DNA from: Chlorops oryzae
Lineage: Eukaryota > Arthropoda > Insecta > Diptera > Chloropidae
Assembly (NCBI GenBank): GCA_020466095.1
Contig: CM035806.1
Span: forward strand, 167,838,371 to 167,902,370
Reading direction: 5' to 3'
Length of the DNA: 64,000 nt
Shown here: positions 43,552-55,189 of the stretch, piece by piece
Layout: every line of letters starts with the position of its first letter
Numbering within the stretch: position 1 is the first letter of the stretch
Program-made: the position numbers and the translations under genes
The notes under the pieces: generated by a model
What the model was told of the DNA's origin: nothing
Database searches by the model: none
The model's input: only the letters and a program-made list of their open reading frames with translations

Positions 43552-45119
43552 TCATGAATTGCCTTTGTACTGATTGGTGATTGATTGATTCGAGTCAGTC
43601 TCATTTCGTCCATCAATCTAATCATCATTAGCAACCGATTTCTTTCAGTGCAAAATGAAGGTGGTGGGTAAGCAGTTATTCAAGCGGCTTTCTTATCAGT
43701 TTATCATCGCGTGAGTCGCGGTTGCTGCAGGTTGCTGCCGGTTGCATTTCCACCAACGAACCACCACCAACAAATCGCCAAAGCAGCAACAACAACAAAA
43801 AAAAAATTAAAAATAAACCGGAACCCATGAAAAGACGTTGGTGCGAGTTTTATGATCCTTACTATGAATTGGCCTCCGAGCGAGCCAATGCTGAACGAAG
43901 GTCCACTCACCCATTCAATATTCGCACCGCTCACCGCTCGCTCACCTTTCACCGATATTCATGCACAGCGCGCGCCTTTCGCTGGCAAATCCAAAAGGGA
44001 AAGCAAAATAAAAATCTCAAGCAGCTCTACAAGTTGGTAGCAATGCGCTTGATTGCTTCTTCTGCTGCTGCTGCTTGCCTTTTGGACACGGACTTTTGCC
44101 TTCGCTTGCTCCATTCATGGAGCATGGCTGATTGTTGATCATTTTGTTGTTTTTTTTTTGTTTTTGTTTTAATGCAGCGCGATCACGGCTCCGAGCCCAA
44201 ATATGGGATGAACGCGATTCGGTCGTGTAAGTTAACGTGAGTGTGTGTGTGTGTATGTTTGACCACCGCCTCCTCTTCCTCTTCCTCCTACTCCTTCATC
44301 TGCCTTCTCGTCAGCTCCAGTGGACTGCGCCTGCATTTGGACGGACACAGGGACATCCATTGTGTTATCTCGCCCAATAATGGAAACAACAATAACAAAC
44401 TCCAAAGCAGCACAACAACAACAACAACAACAACACAAAACAACAACAACCAAAACAACAACAACCAAAACAACAAAGTCACTGAAGACGAAGACGAACG
44501 TCGAAGAGGCGGAGCGGTCGGATGGGGGCGGTGGCGGTGGCGGTGGCGGGGGGTTGGCTCTGAGGCAAAAGTGAGATGCATTCATTCATGCAATATTGAT
44601 TTGCATTGCCAAGTCGGGAGCTACTCATCCAAGCAGTCAGACATCCTGTGAGCCAAAGCAATCGCCATTGCAATTGCCGTTGTCCGTGTCGGTGTCCGTG
44701 TCCGTTGTCGGTGTCCGTGTCGGTGTGCGGAGCGTACGAAATCAGAAAATGCCCAGTAGCACTTGCGATGTCGATATCCATTCGGAGCGACAATAAATTT
44801 AAAAATAACCGGACAAAGGTACGCAGAGCAGCCGAGCTGCAGAACAAAAAAAAAAAAAAATATATATATATAATATACAGTGGTACAGGAACGACTAATT
44901 TGCGGTTAAAATAAAATGTATTTCATTACTATTCCGTGAGTATTTTGTGATCATTTCAGTGGATTTTTTTGCAGAAAAAAATAAAAGAGGGCGCAGTTTT
45001 CGGGGGCTCAGGCCCTCGATGAGAAATGCGAGGAGTCACAAAGTGTAAGAGTGTACATCACCGTACCCTCTCCCCCATTTTAAGATGGATTTTACTTGAA
45101 ATTCGAGCCATTAGTCTAA
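42126..45119. other. Non-coding stretch with simple repeats
   Basis: It holds a CA run (42774-42804), T runs (42619-42639, 42850-42871), an A run (43519-43549), a CAA/ACAACC block (44413-44477) and a GTCCGT/GTCGGT hexamer block (44682-44735). Open frames of 117-138 codons over these (43722-44138, 44241-44651) are repeat-derived. Confidence 0.55.
44682..44735. repeat. GTCCGT/GTCGGT hexamer repeat
   Basis: About nine imperfect 6 bp units of the form G-T-C-(C/G)-G-T. Frames on either strand across it are artefacts. Confidence 0.85.
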
Positions 45120-45121
45120 TA

Positions 45122-45911
45122 GGGCATTTACATATACGTTTTAGCGCTACTCGTTTAAGCTAAAACGACTAAGTCAAAACGGGGTGTTTACATATGCACA
45201 TGTCGTTTTATCATTTTGTAGTTATCTTTTGTTTGCTTAACACGTGAAATATGAGTGAATATTGTTATTTAGATAAGAAGAAATTATTGAAATTGTGTTC
45301 GTTTTCTACATTGGTTGTGGAAACAACCTCACAGTTTTTAAATTAGAAATTTCAATTACCATATGTTTTGCATTTTTATAGTGATGACATTTAGATTTCG
45401 ATATTTTTAGCAGTTATAAGCAGGATTTATCTTATTTAGCTACTTGTTTTAAATTAAAACAGGAAAGTTTCTCGTTTTAGTTTTGTACGATATGCCACGT
45501 TTCCACTTAGTGTTTTATTGAGTGTTTTAGCGATTTTCGTGTTTAAGGCTAAAACAACTAGAATGTTATGCGTTTTATCCTACCAAATTTTAACACGTAG
45601 ACAAGGTGTTTTAGTATAAAACATCATCAAAACCCAACTAAAAGGTTAAAGAAGAAAATCAATTTTAAAAACTGTACATTTGTTACAATTGCTTTTGTTT
45701 TTTTCAATTATTACGAAAGAAATTCAATTTTTTCTTAAATTAAAAAATTACTAGTGGAAACGGTAGTGTTTTATTGACATGTTTTACTAAAACATCTAAA
45801 AATAAAACATTTATGGAAACATGGCAATAAAACGGGAAAAATCTAAGTTGTTTTAGTGCTAAAACGGGCAAAGTTGATAAAACGCGAATAAAATGGCATA
45901 TGTAAACGGCC
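45122..45911. mobile_element. 790 bp GGGC-ended MITE with TA flanks
   Basis: The left end is GGGCATTTACATATACG; the right end, reverse-complemented, is GGCCGTTTACATATGCC, an imperfect inverted repeat. TA flanks both ends (45120-45121, 45912-45913). The interior is AT-rich and packed with GTTTTAGC/GCTAAAAC motifs facing both ways. The GGGC..TTTACA ends recall PIF/Harbinger-like elements, which normally duplicate three bases, so the class is uncertain. No open frame of note. Confidence 0.75.
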
Positions 45912-45913
45912 TA

Positions 45914-48159
45914 TAAATCTACATTAAATTCCAAAAAAAATAAATAAAAATGGGCTTGACGAAGTATGGTCGAAAGACCCCTTCGGAAACAATTTTCTGC
46001 ATACGCGCCTGTCGAATATTAATCGCTCACTTCCCTTCTCAGCGGAATATCGATCATTCGAGATCGGCAAAATATCAAGCCGGATATTTTATTGCATTTT
46101 TTTTATCGACTTTGAGACACTGTGCTTCGTATTGCTTGACATCGTGCAAAGGGGCATGGAGGATGCTCCCCATCCTCGAGCACGTCATGAGTGCAATCAA
46201 ACAGACAAAAATCGAGGCACACACATTGCGACGGAATGAGGCGGAAAGGAACTGCGAGTCTTCATGAGTCGACTAGAGCGCATGGGCATAGCAACGAGTC
46301 CGCGGGCATGTCTTCATGTCGCCCCTTGAACGCTCTCCATTCAACCCCCCCTCAAGCCCCTTTTCCGTGCCGAATTCGGCAGTAGTCATGATCAAAAAAT
46401 TGACTTCCTTGTAACTTGTGCCGCGGCCACTGAGCCTAGCTGCGAATTCTCTCAACGCAGTGTTTCCATATATACATAAGCATAATTTTTTTTCTTTTGC
46501 CATCGTCCGATTCTCGCCCCAAGGGCCCCAGGGGAGCATTGTAAGGACGCTGAAAAAATTCCTTCAGAATTCTTTCTTTTATTATTTTCGATTTCTAAAA
46601 TAAAATTTTTTTTTTTAAATAAAAATCGTAAGGTAGACACATCCACATCCGCTGCTCTCTGTTGTTGTTGCGTGCGTTGTGCGCGATCAGTTGCAGTTTG
46701 AAGCTTCGCTGGATCGGCAGCATGCCTAATCTGTTTGCAATAAAACAGTAGGCCATCGTCAATTGGCAAAGCCGCATGGAGTCGAATCCTCGCCAGGTAT
46801 CCACGCAGCAGACGACTCATGAGCCAATCGTTAAGGGTTGCGCACTTGATAAGAATAATCATCATATCTTCTTTTTCCGACAATGCGAAAATGGATTTCG
46901 GTATGGGATCCGTTTCACAGAATAACTTTCAGGGAACTGAGATTTTTTGTTTGTTTTTTTTTTGGATACTTTGTGAAAGACTGCAGTGGGCTCCCAACTC
47001 GGGTCATCGTCTTCGCAATTTGAAAAAAAAAAAAAGGAAGCGCAAAGAGCGAAATCGCGACTTCAATTGTCCAAATCGAGTGTGGAAATCGTGTGGAAGA
47101 CCAATGGCCTTGAACAAAGGCAAAGGCGCGGCATTTAGAAAAAAATTTACTGTTCCTATGACGGCTCTGCTCGGTACGGTTCGCATATGCTTTAATATGT
47201 TTCTTCCGGCTCCTTTTGTGATTTTTTCTTATTTTTTTTTTATTGTCTGCCGCTCGACAATTGACTCGAGCTTTAAGTCGCTCCACGCGCCGCCTCCAGC
47301 CCGGTACAACACCTGCACGCGCACGCACCCATGGCTGCCGCAGCGGCAGCGGCATCACGACAACAATTAATTTAATGGCCGCGCCATCACTCGCCATGGA
47401 CCATCGTGCAGCGCTGACCGAGAGCATGAGCACAAATTCATCTCAAATGATATAAAAAGTGCCTCATTTTTTTTTTTAATTTTTTTTTTCAAGTCGTTTT
47501 CTACGCCTTCGCCGTCGCCTTCCATTTCCTTTTTATTTTCATTTCAATCTTATTTTTCAGCGATTTTCCCCCAAACAATTGCACACAATTGCAACTTCCT
47601 TGTGATGCACTCTACGGTCGGCAGCTTTATTGTTGCCATGATACTTAACAAAATTCTCGCGAATGGTGGAACGCCTTCGAGAACATCAGAAGGGTTATGA
47701 TTTAGAGATTGTGCAGGATTGTGCAGAATTGAGCGGGATTTTGCAGGATTGTGCAGGAATTGTGCTAAAAAGGAAAATCATGTATGTAGCTACCTTTATT
47801 CGTGTCATCCGGAGTGACAAATTCAAGCTTTCAAGAATGCAACGAGTTTTTGTGATAAGTAGGGCAACCAGAAATATGCCAATTTGGCATAATATATGCT
47901 AGCACATATGCCAACGTTATATGCCACTTTCAAATTTTTTTATATTCAGCTTCAGCCAAAGCAAAGTGTATAAGTTGTACTTTTAAAAAAGTTGCCTACC
48001 ATAATAACCACCTTAGACATGCCCGTCCGTCCGTCCGTCTGTGGCCGGATCTCCCCCTAAGCTCCTGAACCAATAAGGTCGAAATTTGGTACCTATACAT
48101 ATATATTCGGTTCTGAGGATGATATTTTTATGAGTACTAAAAAATAAAAACTGATAAGG
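45914..48159. other. Non-coding stretch
   Basis: T and A runs occur (46606-46617, 47023-47035, 47468-47490). Frames of 143-183 codons at 46452-47433 overlap on both strands and lack recognisable domains. At 48015-48030 CCGTCCGTCCGTCCGTCTG leads into a segment with GAAATTTGGTACC that resembles the style of the 5087 element. Confidence 0.5.
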
Positions 48160-48640
48160 CTTAAACTTTTTCATTTTCATTCGTTTTTTTTTTTTGCTCT
48201 CACTCCCTCACGTAGAAAATTCCATGTCTGTCATTTATGGACAGATTTTGATATCTAATATCTCATTTTGTTCCATTAACAATCAACTTTAAAGAAAAAA
48301 TTGAAGAAAAAATTGAAAAAAATTTCTTGCGGTCGATTTTTTCGATTGCGAAAGAGGAAAGGAAAATTTTCAAGAAATTTTCTCCAAAAAAATTTTTATT
48401 TTTCTAAGTTTAACGGTCCGCAGAAGCTTATTTTTGTGACCCATCTCAAAACTATGACAGAGAAAGTTCATGAGGAGTCAATTAACTTTGATTTGAGGGA
48501 TAAGTTTTTCAAATCGGATGAAGCACTGTTGAGCTCTGCTCGAAAAAGCTACAATAGACCCTTTGAAAAAAAATTGGTTTTTCCAAAAATTAATCAAAAA
48601 AAAAAACCCGCTTCAATAAAAATTTCTTAAAGAAAAGTGA
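48160..48640 (+). repeat. Dispersed AT-rich repeat, copy B
   Basis: It is colinear with 680-1068 (landmarks CACTCCCTCACG, CTGTCATTTATGGA, ATATCTCATTTTG, CCCATCTCAAAACTAT). This copy keeps a 109-codon lysine-rich open frame (48301-48630), but copy A has no matching frame, so coding is unlikely. An A run at 48699-48713 lies just downstream. Confidence 0.6.
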
Positions 48641-49221
48641 ATTTAGATTCCCTGGACCAAAAGTGCTGCAAACTAGTGTTGTTGATGGCGTCACTCAAAA
48701 AAAAAAAAAAAAAATTAAAAAATTAAAAACGCTCACATCTCATTCGGTGAATGCCATTTTTCAGTCTATTCACGCGTTCCTATTAAGGGCCATTACAATA
48801 AATAATCATGGTTTTAATTGACTCGAATTGTATTTCTTAGAGCACTATTCACGCAGCCGGGAGCCGGGAGCTGCCGAATGGACTTCAAGACAGAGCAAAG
48901 GCAGCGGACAACGGCGAGGGTGGACAGTTGTAATGCAGGCCGTTTAAATTTTTGAAAAGGCATGTTGCCTTTTCAGTTTTTATTGCCGGATAATTCCTTT
49001 ACGAGTAATTGTAGCACTTGCCGACGAAAACGGAGGGGGGCGGGCGGACAACTTCGACCGCCGAAGCAATGAGCCACTGAACCGAGATGAACAGATTTTT
49101 TCCCCATTTTCATTTTAATTTTGATTGTTTTATTTTTCAATTTTTCATTTTCAAAATTTTCATGTTTTTTTGATGTGCTTCCTTTAACGGTCATTGATGT
49201 TTAATGGCCGTTCCGTTGTAC

Positions 49222-49257
<36 letters not shown>

Positions 49258-50099
49258 AGAAGCCAAATCTTTTAATGGGTTCATCGTTGTAATCCCGGCG
49301 CGCCGTGATGCTGAGAATGAGAAGCTACTACGGAATTGGCGAATGGGCTTTGGCTGATCGCGGCTCCTACGCATTCTTGACACTACAACGATCCCATTCA
49401 ATGTTAATACGGCATTTTGGCATTTCACGACTTCGTGGAATTATGCTGTCCTGATTCGAGGCCCAAAGCCGATGCAGGATGCCAAATGGTTTTTTTTTTT
49501 TTTTTTTTTTTTTGTTCCTGTCAGCATCGACTTTTGTCTTCTGACGAGGCTGACGAGTTCGCAGAATTTGATGCATGCGATATTTTTAAAAGCATACGAG
49601 AGAAGAACAATCCTTTGGCATGGATGTATGCATAAATATGTACATATACATGTGTATGTCTCTGGAGATCGCAGCCACTTGGTCGTCGCCATCGCCATCG
49701 CCGTCGTCATTGTTATTGTTCCATGCGGATCGCCGTCCATCGAGCAAAGAGGGCCAAACACAAATCGATCAGATTTACAAAGGTTGCATGTCGAAAAGCG
49801 CTGTCCTATTCGTTTCGTCTGGAGCTCGTTCAACGGACGATCGGCCTGTGACATCATTGTTCGGCTGCATCAGGTCGGTCGGCTTGGTCGAGATGCGCTT
49901 GGGTGTTCTCGCTGACAACGTGCCATGTCGAGAAGTTTTTGAGTAATTAACTCGCATATCTAGTGTCATGGCCAAAACACCCAAATGCCACCGGAGCAAC
50001 ACGGTATGGGCATGTGTGCTGCACAGTGGGACGAATGCGACGAAGCAAGCAAGCAAGCGACCATCCTCACACAATTGATCTCACAATTGATCTCACGAT

Positions 50100-50132
<33 letters not shown>

Positions 50133-51083
50133 CTCACTGAAAGTTTCGATTCGCCCCACCGTGTTCTCTTCTATTATTGCTGTGCCCTGACCACTCAACA
50201 CACAGAGTCACATCACAAAAAAATTATTCTTTCTTTTAAAACTGTGAACCTTTTCGGTTGAGGGCGGTCGGGCGGTTGGGCGGTCGGGCGGGTTGGCGAA
50301 CGTCTAGAGATGCAATTGTGTTTTCCCAATAATTTAACGATAATGATGAAGATGATGCCTCCCGGATGGTTGGCGATTGCTATGACAGTCAGTAGCTGCT
50401 TGTGGAATTCGCTTTATCTTAATAGAAGTCACTAGTTACGGGGAATTCTTCGCTTGCTCTCCACAAAGTATTGATTTGCGAGAATGATTACTCATTAGCG
50501 CATCAGAGCCGATGCTCCTTGGCTCGCTCTCCCTCTCCCTCTCTCCTCACTCTCTCTCGCTCTTCTCTCTCTCTCTCTCTCTCTCGCTCTCTCCCTCTCT
50601 CGCTGTGAGCTCCGCGGAGCTCCCGGGCTCAGTGCAAATCAAAAAGGAAGGAATGAAATGAGGCCGACGTCGGATTCGGAATCGGAATCGAAATCGAATT
50701 CTCGCAACGGGTCTCAAGAGTGCAATTGCGAAAATTTCGATTTTGCCTAAATTGCGCCTAAGTATGTTCTGCCAAGCAGTAAAGAGCAATTCCGCCTTCT
50801 ACCCGCGATTTCTACCCCACCCTCTGGCACATGGCCGCTATAGGGTTGCACGTCCTCCCGATGATTTCCATTGCGCGCACAGGACGTTAAATCGATTAAA
50901 TACGTTTAAAAAAAAAAACAACAACAAAAAACAACAACAACAACTCACATAGAAAATAGTAAAAACATTTCCTGCTCTCCACGCTTTCCCGTTAAGTTTT
51001 CATTTCTCATCGCCGCCGCACCGCACCGCACCGCATCACAAGCTGCATATCGCATTGAATGGTCACACAGAACAGCGGGGGGA

Positions 51084-51119
<36 letters not shown>

Positions 51120-53827
51120 CCCGAAAAAAATCGAAAAATAAAATGTGATTCTAAGGAAGTCAACGCACCGAGTTGCACCCTTAGTGGCATTGGTCACGTA
51201 CAAGATTTTCCGTTTATTACATTTCCCTTTAGGTTTATTGCTTCCCCCCACCATCTGTGAGGGATTCACAGCACCGCTGCCCGGCCTCGACTTCTCGAAT
51301 TCTTTGCATTTCGAAAACGAAACGAACCGAAACGCAACGAAAGGAGACGAAAGGAGACGAAAGGAGACGAAAGGAGACGAAAGGAGACGAAATGAAACGA
51401 AGTCGAATGAAGTCGAAACGAATCAAGTAAAGAAACGCCGCAAGTGGTTCCAACGTAGCTCCATCTCAGCTAACGCCGTGCACACCACCCCCACACCCCG
51501 CTCCGATCCAATCCGGAGAGCTTTCCTTTCAAACATTTCCGTGTTTATGTCGATAGCTCTCCGGTCCGCGCTCCCCATTCGCGTCGTCATTCCGCTTTGT
51601 TGCGCAACGCTTTGCTTCGGCTGTCATATGCGAGTAGTTTTCCTTTTCTTTCCGTCCTCCCCCGGGCCCACCACCTACCTCATCCATCTGCTCAACAGCC
51701 CGCCCGCCCATCCACTGCAAAAACCGACTTCATCGGCTGTTTCTTTAAAATTTTTCATGCTTTTCCGAACTGTCAAAAATTCGTCCATTTGGAAATTTAA
51801 TTTTTTTTTTTTTCTTCCCGCTTTCGCTTTGCCGCTGCAGCCGCTCGTAACGTTCCACTCGATGCTACGCTTTAAATTGTAGAAGTCATGCTCGCTCAAT
51901 ACACCCATATTATTCGCATCCGAAGGAATCCGCCGAGAATGCAGAAGAAAATCAATAACAAGACGCGGCACGTTCCTCGTCAAGGCATACTTTTAGGCGC
52001 GCACGCACGCACACACACAAACACGCACACGCAATTCAGTGATGGCAGCGGCGGCAACCGTTGTGGCAACAGTAGTAATGTGGTTACAACAAATGAATGT
52101 GCCTATTGAATGTTTTTTTCCCTTTCCCCAGCGCCCAGTGGTATTTTTTCCCTTTTTTTTTTTTTTTGATAATTTATGAATCGCTCTCGGGCAGTTGAGC
52201 ACGTTCAAGGACACTGGAATGAGCTATGAAGTGGATCAATTGAAACGGTGTGCATTGTGTGTGTGTGTGTCGAGCTTCTTTCGAGCCGAAAAGAGGCCAA
52301 ATACAGCCGCTCTAAGCCCTTAATTACCAATGAGATAATCGAGAAAGAGGATGATCAATCATGGAATCCTTAAACCGCACAGACTGGCCGCTGGAGAAAT
52401 TAATGAAGCAGTCCATATATAGTGTGATGGGTGAAAAATATCTACAATTCTCCAAAGTTTTGCAGCAGAAAGCTTAAAAAAAAAAATAAATACAAAAAAA
52501 AATATATAAAAAAAATAAATAAATCCAAATTTCGAAATTCTCTCAATGGGAAACTTTGGGAAGTTGAGCAGAAACTATTTTACGGCCGTAGTTTTTCACA
52601 CAACTGTAGATTTTCATAGCCCACGAAGGCTACGAAGTTTTTCTTTTCCTCTTTTTTTCTGTTTTCTGTCCCCCTTTTTATTGGTCTTGGCGTGCATACA
52701 TAGCTGGTGATTTTGATTTCGAGCACTGTGGATCCGATTACTTTCCAGTTTATTAAGTCCAATTGCAAATGTAGCGGTTTAATGGGCAACCGCATTTGTC
52801 ACGCAGAGCCGCCTCAATCTCAGAGCATAAGTAAAGACCAGCAATTGAAAGACAATTCGCCCAACTAACGGCTATGGCGGTTCTTTCGGGTTCGGCACAA
52901 CCCAACATCCCAACATCCCACTCCCAACACCGAACTCCAACTCCTAACTGCACCATCTCTCTGTCTCTCTGTCTCTCTGTGTCTCTCTTTGTCCAGTCGC
53001 CGTTATTCTGTTAAATAAATTCGAAGGCTGGCAAGTCACAGTAACAGTCGTAACAATGGCTTCATCCAATGCTCACCAGAGGACAATCAAAATTATGTCG
53101 AGCGGAAAAAGTTCAAAATTAAACTTAAACGTTACAGGATATGACAACATTCACAGCAACAAACACACAGCAACAACAACAACTAATGTGCTAACAAACA
53201 ATTTGCCTTAAACAAACCGAGCAATGGCGAAACGACAAATTCCAGCTTGAATCGAGTCAACCGCCGAGCGATGATAATGGGGACGAAAGGACACGACATG
53301 CAGGACAATATAGAAGGAGCATAAGACAGTGCAGGTCCGGAACGGAATGGAACGGAGCGGAGCCAAAATGGAGATGAGCTGAGCTGAGCGGAACGGAATG
53401 GACGGAATGAATTCTCTCATAACATTTTGCCGCAGACGATGGACAATTCCGAATGAGCTGGCATTCAGGCAGGTGGGCGGGGTAGCATTGTTGTTGTATA
53501 TTTAAGGATAATATATTAACATCCGTTGAGTTTGTGGTTGCTTCATCAAGACCAGCAAAACTAGCCACAAACGGATGTACAGTGTACACGTATGTGTATG
53601 GCGAATGACAGCAAGCCTATAAGCCGAATTCGTCGCACATACTTTCTCTCTGTCTCACGGTATATCGCTTGCCCCTCTCTGGCCCCCACGACCCACCCTG
53701 ACCCATCCATTGATGTACATATAATTTTTCTTTTTGAAAATTTTCCGGTGCGTTTCTAAATCATAAATCCGGCAATTTATTCATATTAAACGTAATTTAC
53801 TCGTAGGTTGCACCGGTCAGCCGAACG
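48641..53827. other. Long non-coding stretch with homopolymers and minisatellites
   Basis: T runs lie at 49220-49256, 49491-49513 and 50105-50132, and an A run at 51088-51117. A CT block lies at 50520-50602, a perfect 10 bp repeat at 51341-51390, and a GT patch at 52257-52270. GTCTCTCT repeats occur at 52965-52995 and GGAAC pentamers at 53338-53402. The 245-codon frame at 51145-51882 spans the 10 bp repeat and is rejected as a gene. Confidence 0.5.
51341..51390. repeat. Perfect 10 bp repeat, five units
   Basis: Five identical AAGGAGACGA units sit head to tail, bordered by imperfect GAAACGAA-type units. The pure-purine-rich unit reads open in every frame. Confidence 0.95.
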
Positions 53828-53983
53828 ATGAATGGGAGCGTCGTCCGTTCGGGCAGTCCACTTCGGTGGCTGCGGGGGAGGTGCACGGCACTAGTCAATG
53901 CCTTATTGCTCGTATCTAATGCAGTTTCGGAATACGCAAATCGACCTCGAGGCCGGCGACGTGGACGTGGTAGAGGACAATGA
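53828..53983 (+). CDS. Orphan 51-codon ORF with signal-peptide-like profile
   Basis: An ATG at 53828 opens 51 codons to a TGA at 53981-53983; an in-frame TAG lies nine codons upstream, so this ATG is the only start. The peptide begins MNGSVVRSGSPLRWLRGR, then a hydrophobic stretch TALVNALLLVSNAV (20-33), then EYANRP and an arginine/glycine tail RGRRRGRGRGQ (41-51). This resembles a secretory signal followed by a basic segment. A donor-like CGTG/GTAGAG near 53970 would allow it to be a first exon ending within the RG tail. I do not recognise the protein. A short random ORF is a real alternative, and an 80-codon antisense frame overlaps it. Confidence 0.2.
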   Translation: MNGSVVRSGSPLRWLRGRCTALVNALLLVSNAVSEYANRPRGRRRGRGRGQ

Positions 53984-54321
53984 TGTGTAGATCGAAATAC
54001 AGGATATTTTGCTACTGGCGAATGCATACAATTCATCATTCATTCATTCATACATACATAAATGTAATATATGAGTATGTTGGTATACCTGCACATACGT
54101 AAAGTTGAATGCATGTAGACAGTGCGTATCTAACTGCCATAAGATTCAGATACAAATGACTTTTCCGAACATCCATTTCGATTCGATTTGCATTATCTGC
54201 TGAGCAATGGCAAGTGGATTTGTTTTTTCTGCGACAGGATGCTTCAGAATCTCTTTAATTGTTGCATTTATAAAAAAAGTAAAAAAAAAAAACAATAACT
54301 TCATTCAGCTTCGCTTTTCCT
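53984..54321. other. Non-coding stretch, nothing recognised
   Basis: Short CATT/CATA patches near 54034-54060 and an A run at 54281-54291 only. Confidence 0.6.
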
Positions 54322-54503
54322 TACACCGAGAGAAATAACAACAGTTAAATCAACTACTTAGAACAGTTAAAGTAAGAGTGGTCAAAATGCACTGAAAAAG
54401 GCAGTCAAATGAACACAGTTGAAAAACAGTTACTTTTTATGTTCAAAATCGCTTTCGTTCACTTAGACGTATAAGTTCGCATTCTGATCAACCGTCTCCG
54501 GAG

Positions 54504-54575
54504 GTTTCGATAGCTCAGTTGTTTAAGCTGTGACTCGACAGTCGTGAGCTTCGGGGTTCTATCCCTGCTGGCGGC
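54504..54575 (+). other. tRNA-like sequence 1 (box A and box B)
   Basis: TAGCTCAGTTGT (54511-54522) is a near-perfect polymerase III box A. GGTTCTATCCC (54555-54565) is a box B with one change from the usual GGTTCGAATCC type. The D-arm GCT..AGC pairing is present. The acceptor stem and anticodon arm do not pair properly, so this is a degenerate tRNA-derived sequence, not a functional tRNA gene. Confidence 0.55.
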
Positions 54576-54780
54576 GGGAATTTTTCTGAATTTTTTTTTT
54601 AATTACAGTTTTTTTTTTTGTTCAGAGTGTAGTTGTTTTGGAAGACAAAAATTTTCTCCTAAATTTTTACAGTTTTAATTTATTTAACTTTTTTTTTTTA
54701 ATGGTTCATTTTCAAGCACGTTCCCCAAAATTTGAGCAACAATAAACTAAAGTGAGCATTTTGACCAACAAATCAAATTC

Positions 54781-54857
54781 GTTCGTTTAGCGTAATGGTT
54801 GGGACGTTCGCCCAGCGAAGTGGGGGGAGGTCAGCGGTTCAAGGCTCGGCCGAGGCG
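54781..54857 (+). other. tRNA-like sequence 2 (box A and box B)
   Basis: TAGCGTAATGG (54788-54798) fits box A and GGTTCAAGGCT (54836-54846) fits box B, 37 bases apart. TTCGC and GCGAA can pair near the anticodon position but leave too small a loop. The acceptor arms do not pair. It is a tRNA-like relic related in kind to the one at 54504 but different in sequence. Confidence 0.5.
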
Positions 54858-55189
54858 AGAAAATTTAAAGAGATGAAAGAGAAAAAGATTTAAATAGAAA
54901 CAAATAAATAAAGTAAAAAATATAATAATTTAATAAAAAAAAAAAAAAATATTAATAAAAGAAGATAAAAAAAAAGTCAAAGCAAAAAATAAATTTTTTT
55001 TCCCAGTCGCTGGTGACAGTTGATTTAACCGCGAGACAGTTATATCAACCATCAGGTAGTTATGTCCTTATTCACTGTGTTTGTACTGTTGAATTGACCG
55101 CTACTACACAAAAGCTAAGAATTAACGGTGAACTCGGTTATTTTAGCCTGCTTTTTCAGTTAATATAGCAACCTTTTTCTCTCGGTGTA

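Larger units (their letters stand above)
54324..55187. mobile_element. 864 bp TA-flanked element carrying two tRNA-like units
   Basis: Inverted ends CACCGAGAGAAA (54324) and TTTCTCTCGGTG (ending 55187) are both flanked by TA (54322-54323, 55188-55189). The ends place it with the CAC-A-rich MITE group. The interior contains repeated ACAGTTA(A)AT motifs, two tRNA-like segments about 280 bp apart in the same orientation, and AT-rich linkers. No protein frame is present. Confidence 0.75.

Noticed and set aside
44241..44651. Asn/Thr-rich and Cys/Val-rich frames over the CAA block
   Set aside because: They are translations of a (CAA)n microsatellite on both strands.
48301..48630. 109-codon lysine-rich frame in dispersed repeat copy B
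   Set aside because: The related copy at 680-1068 has no matching open frame, so it is most likely a chance frame in AT-rich repeat DNA.
51145..51882. 245-codon plus-strand frame, the longest non-transposon frame
   Set aside because: It crosses the perfect 10 bp repeat and a T run, has no recognisable domain, and competes with frames on the other strand.
54504..54857. Functional tRNA genes
   Set aside because: Box A and box B are present, but the acceptor stems do not pair and no proper 7 base anticodon loop forms.
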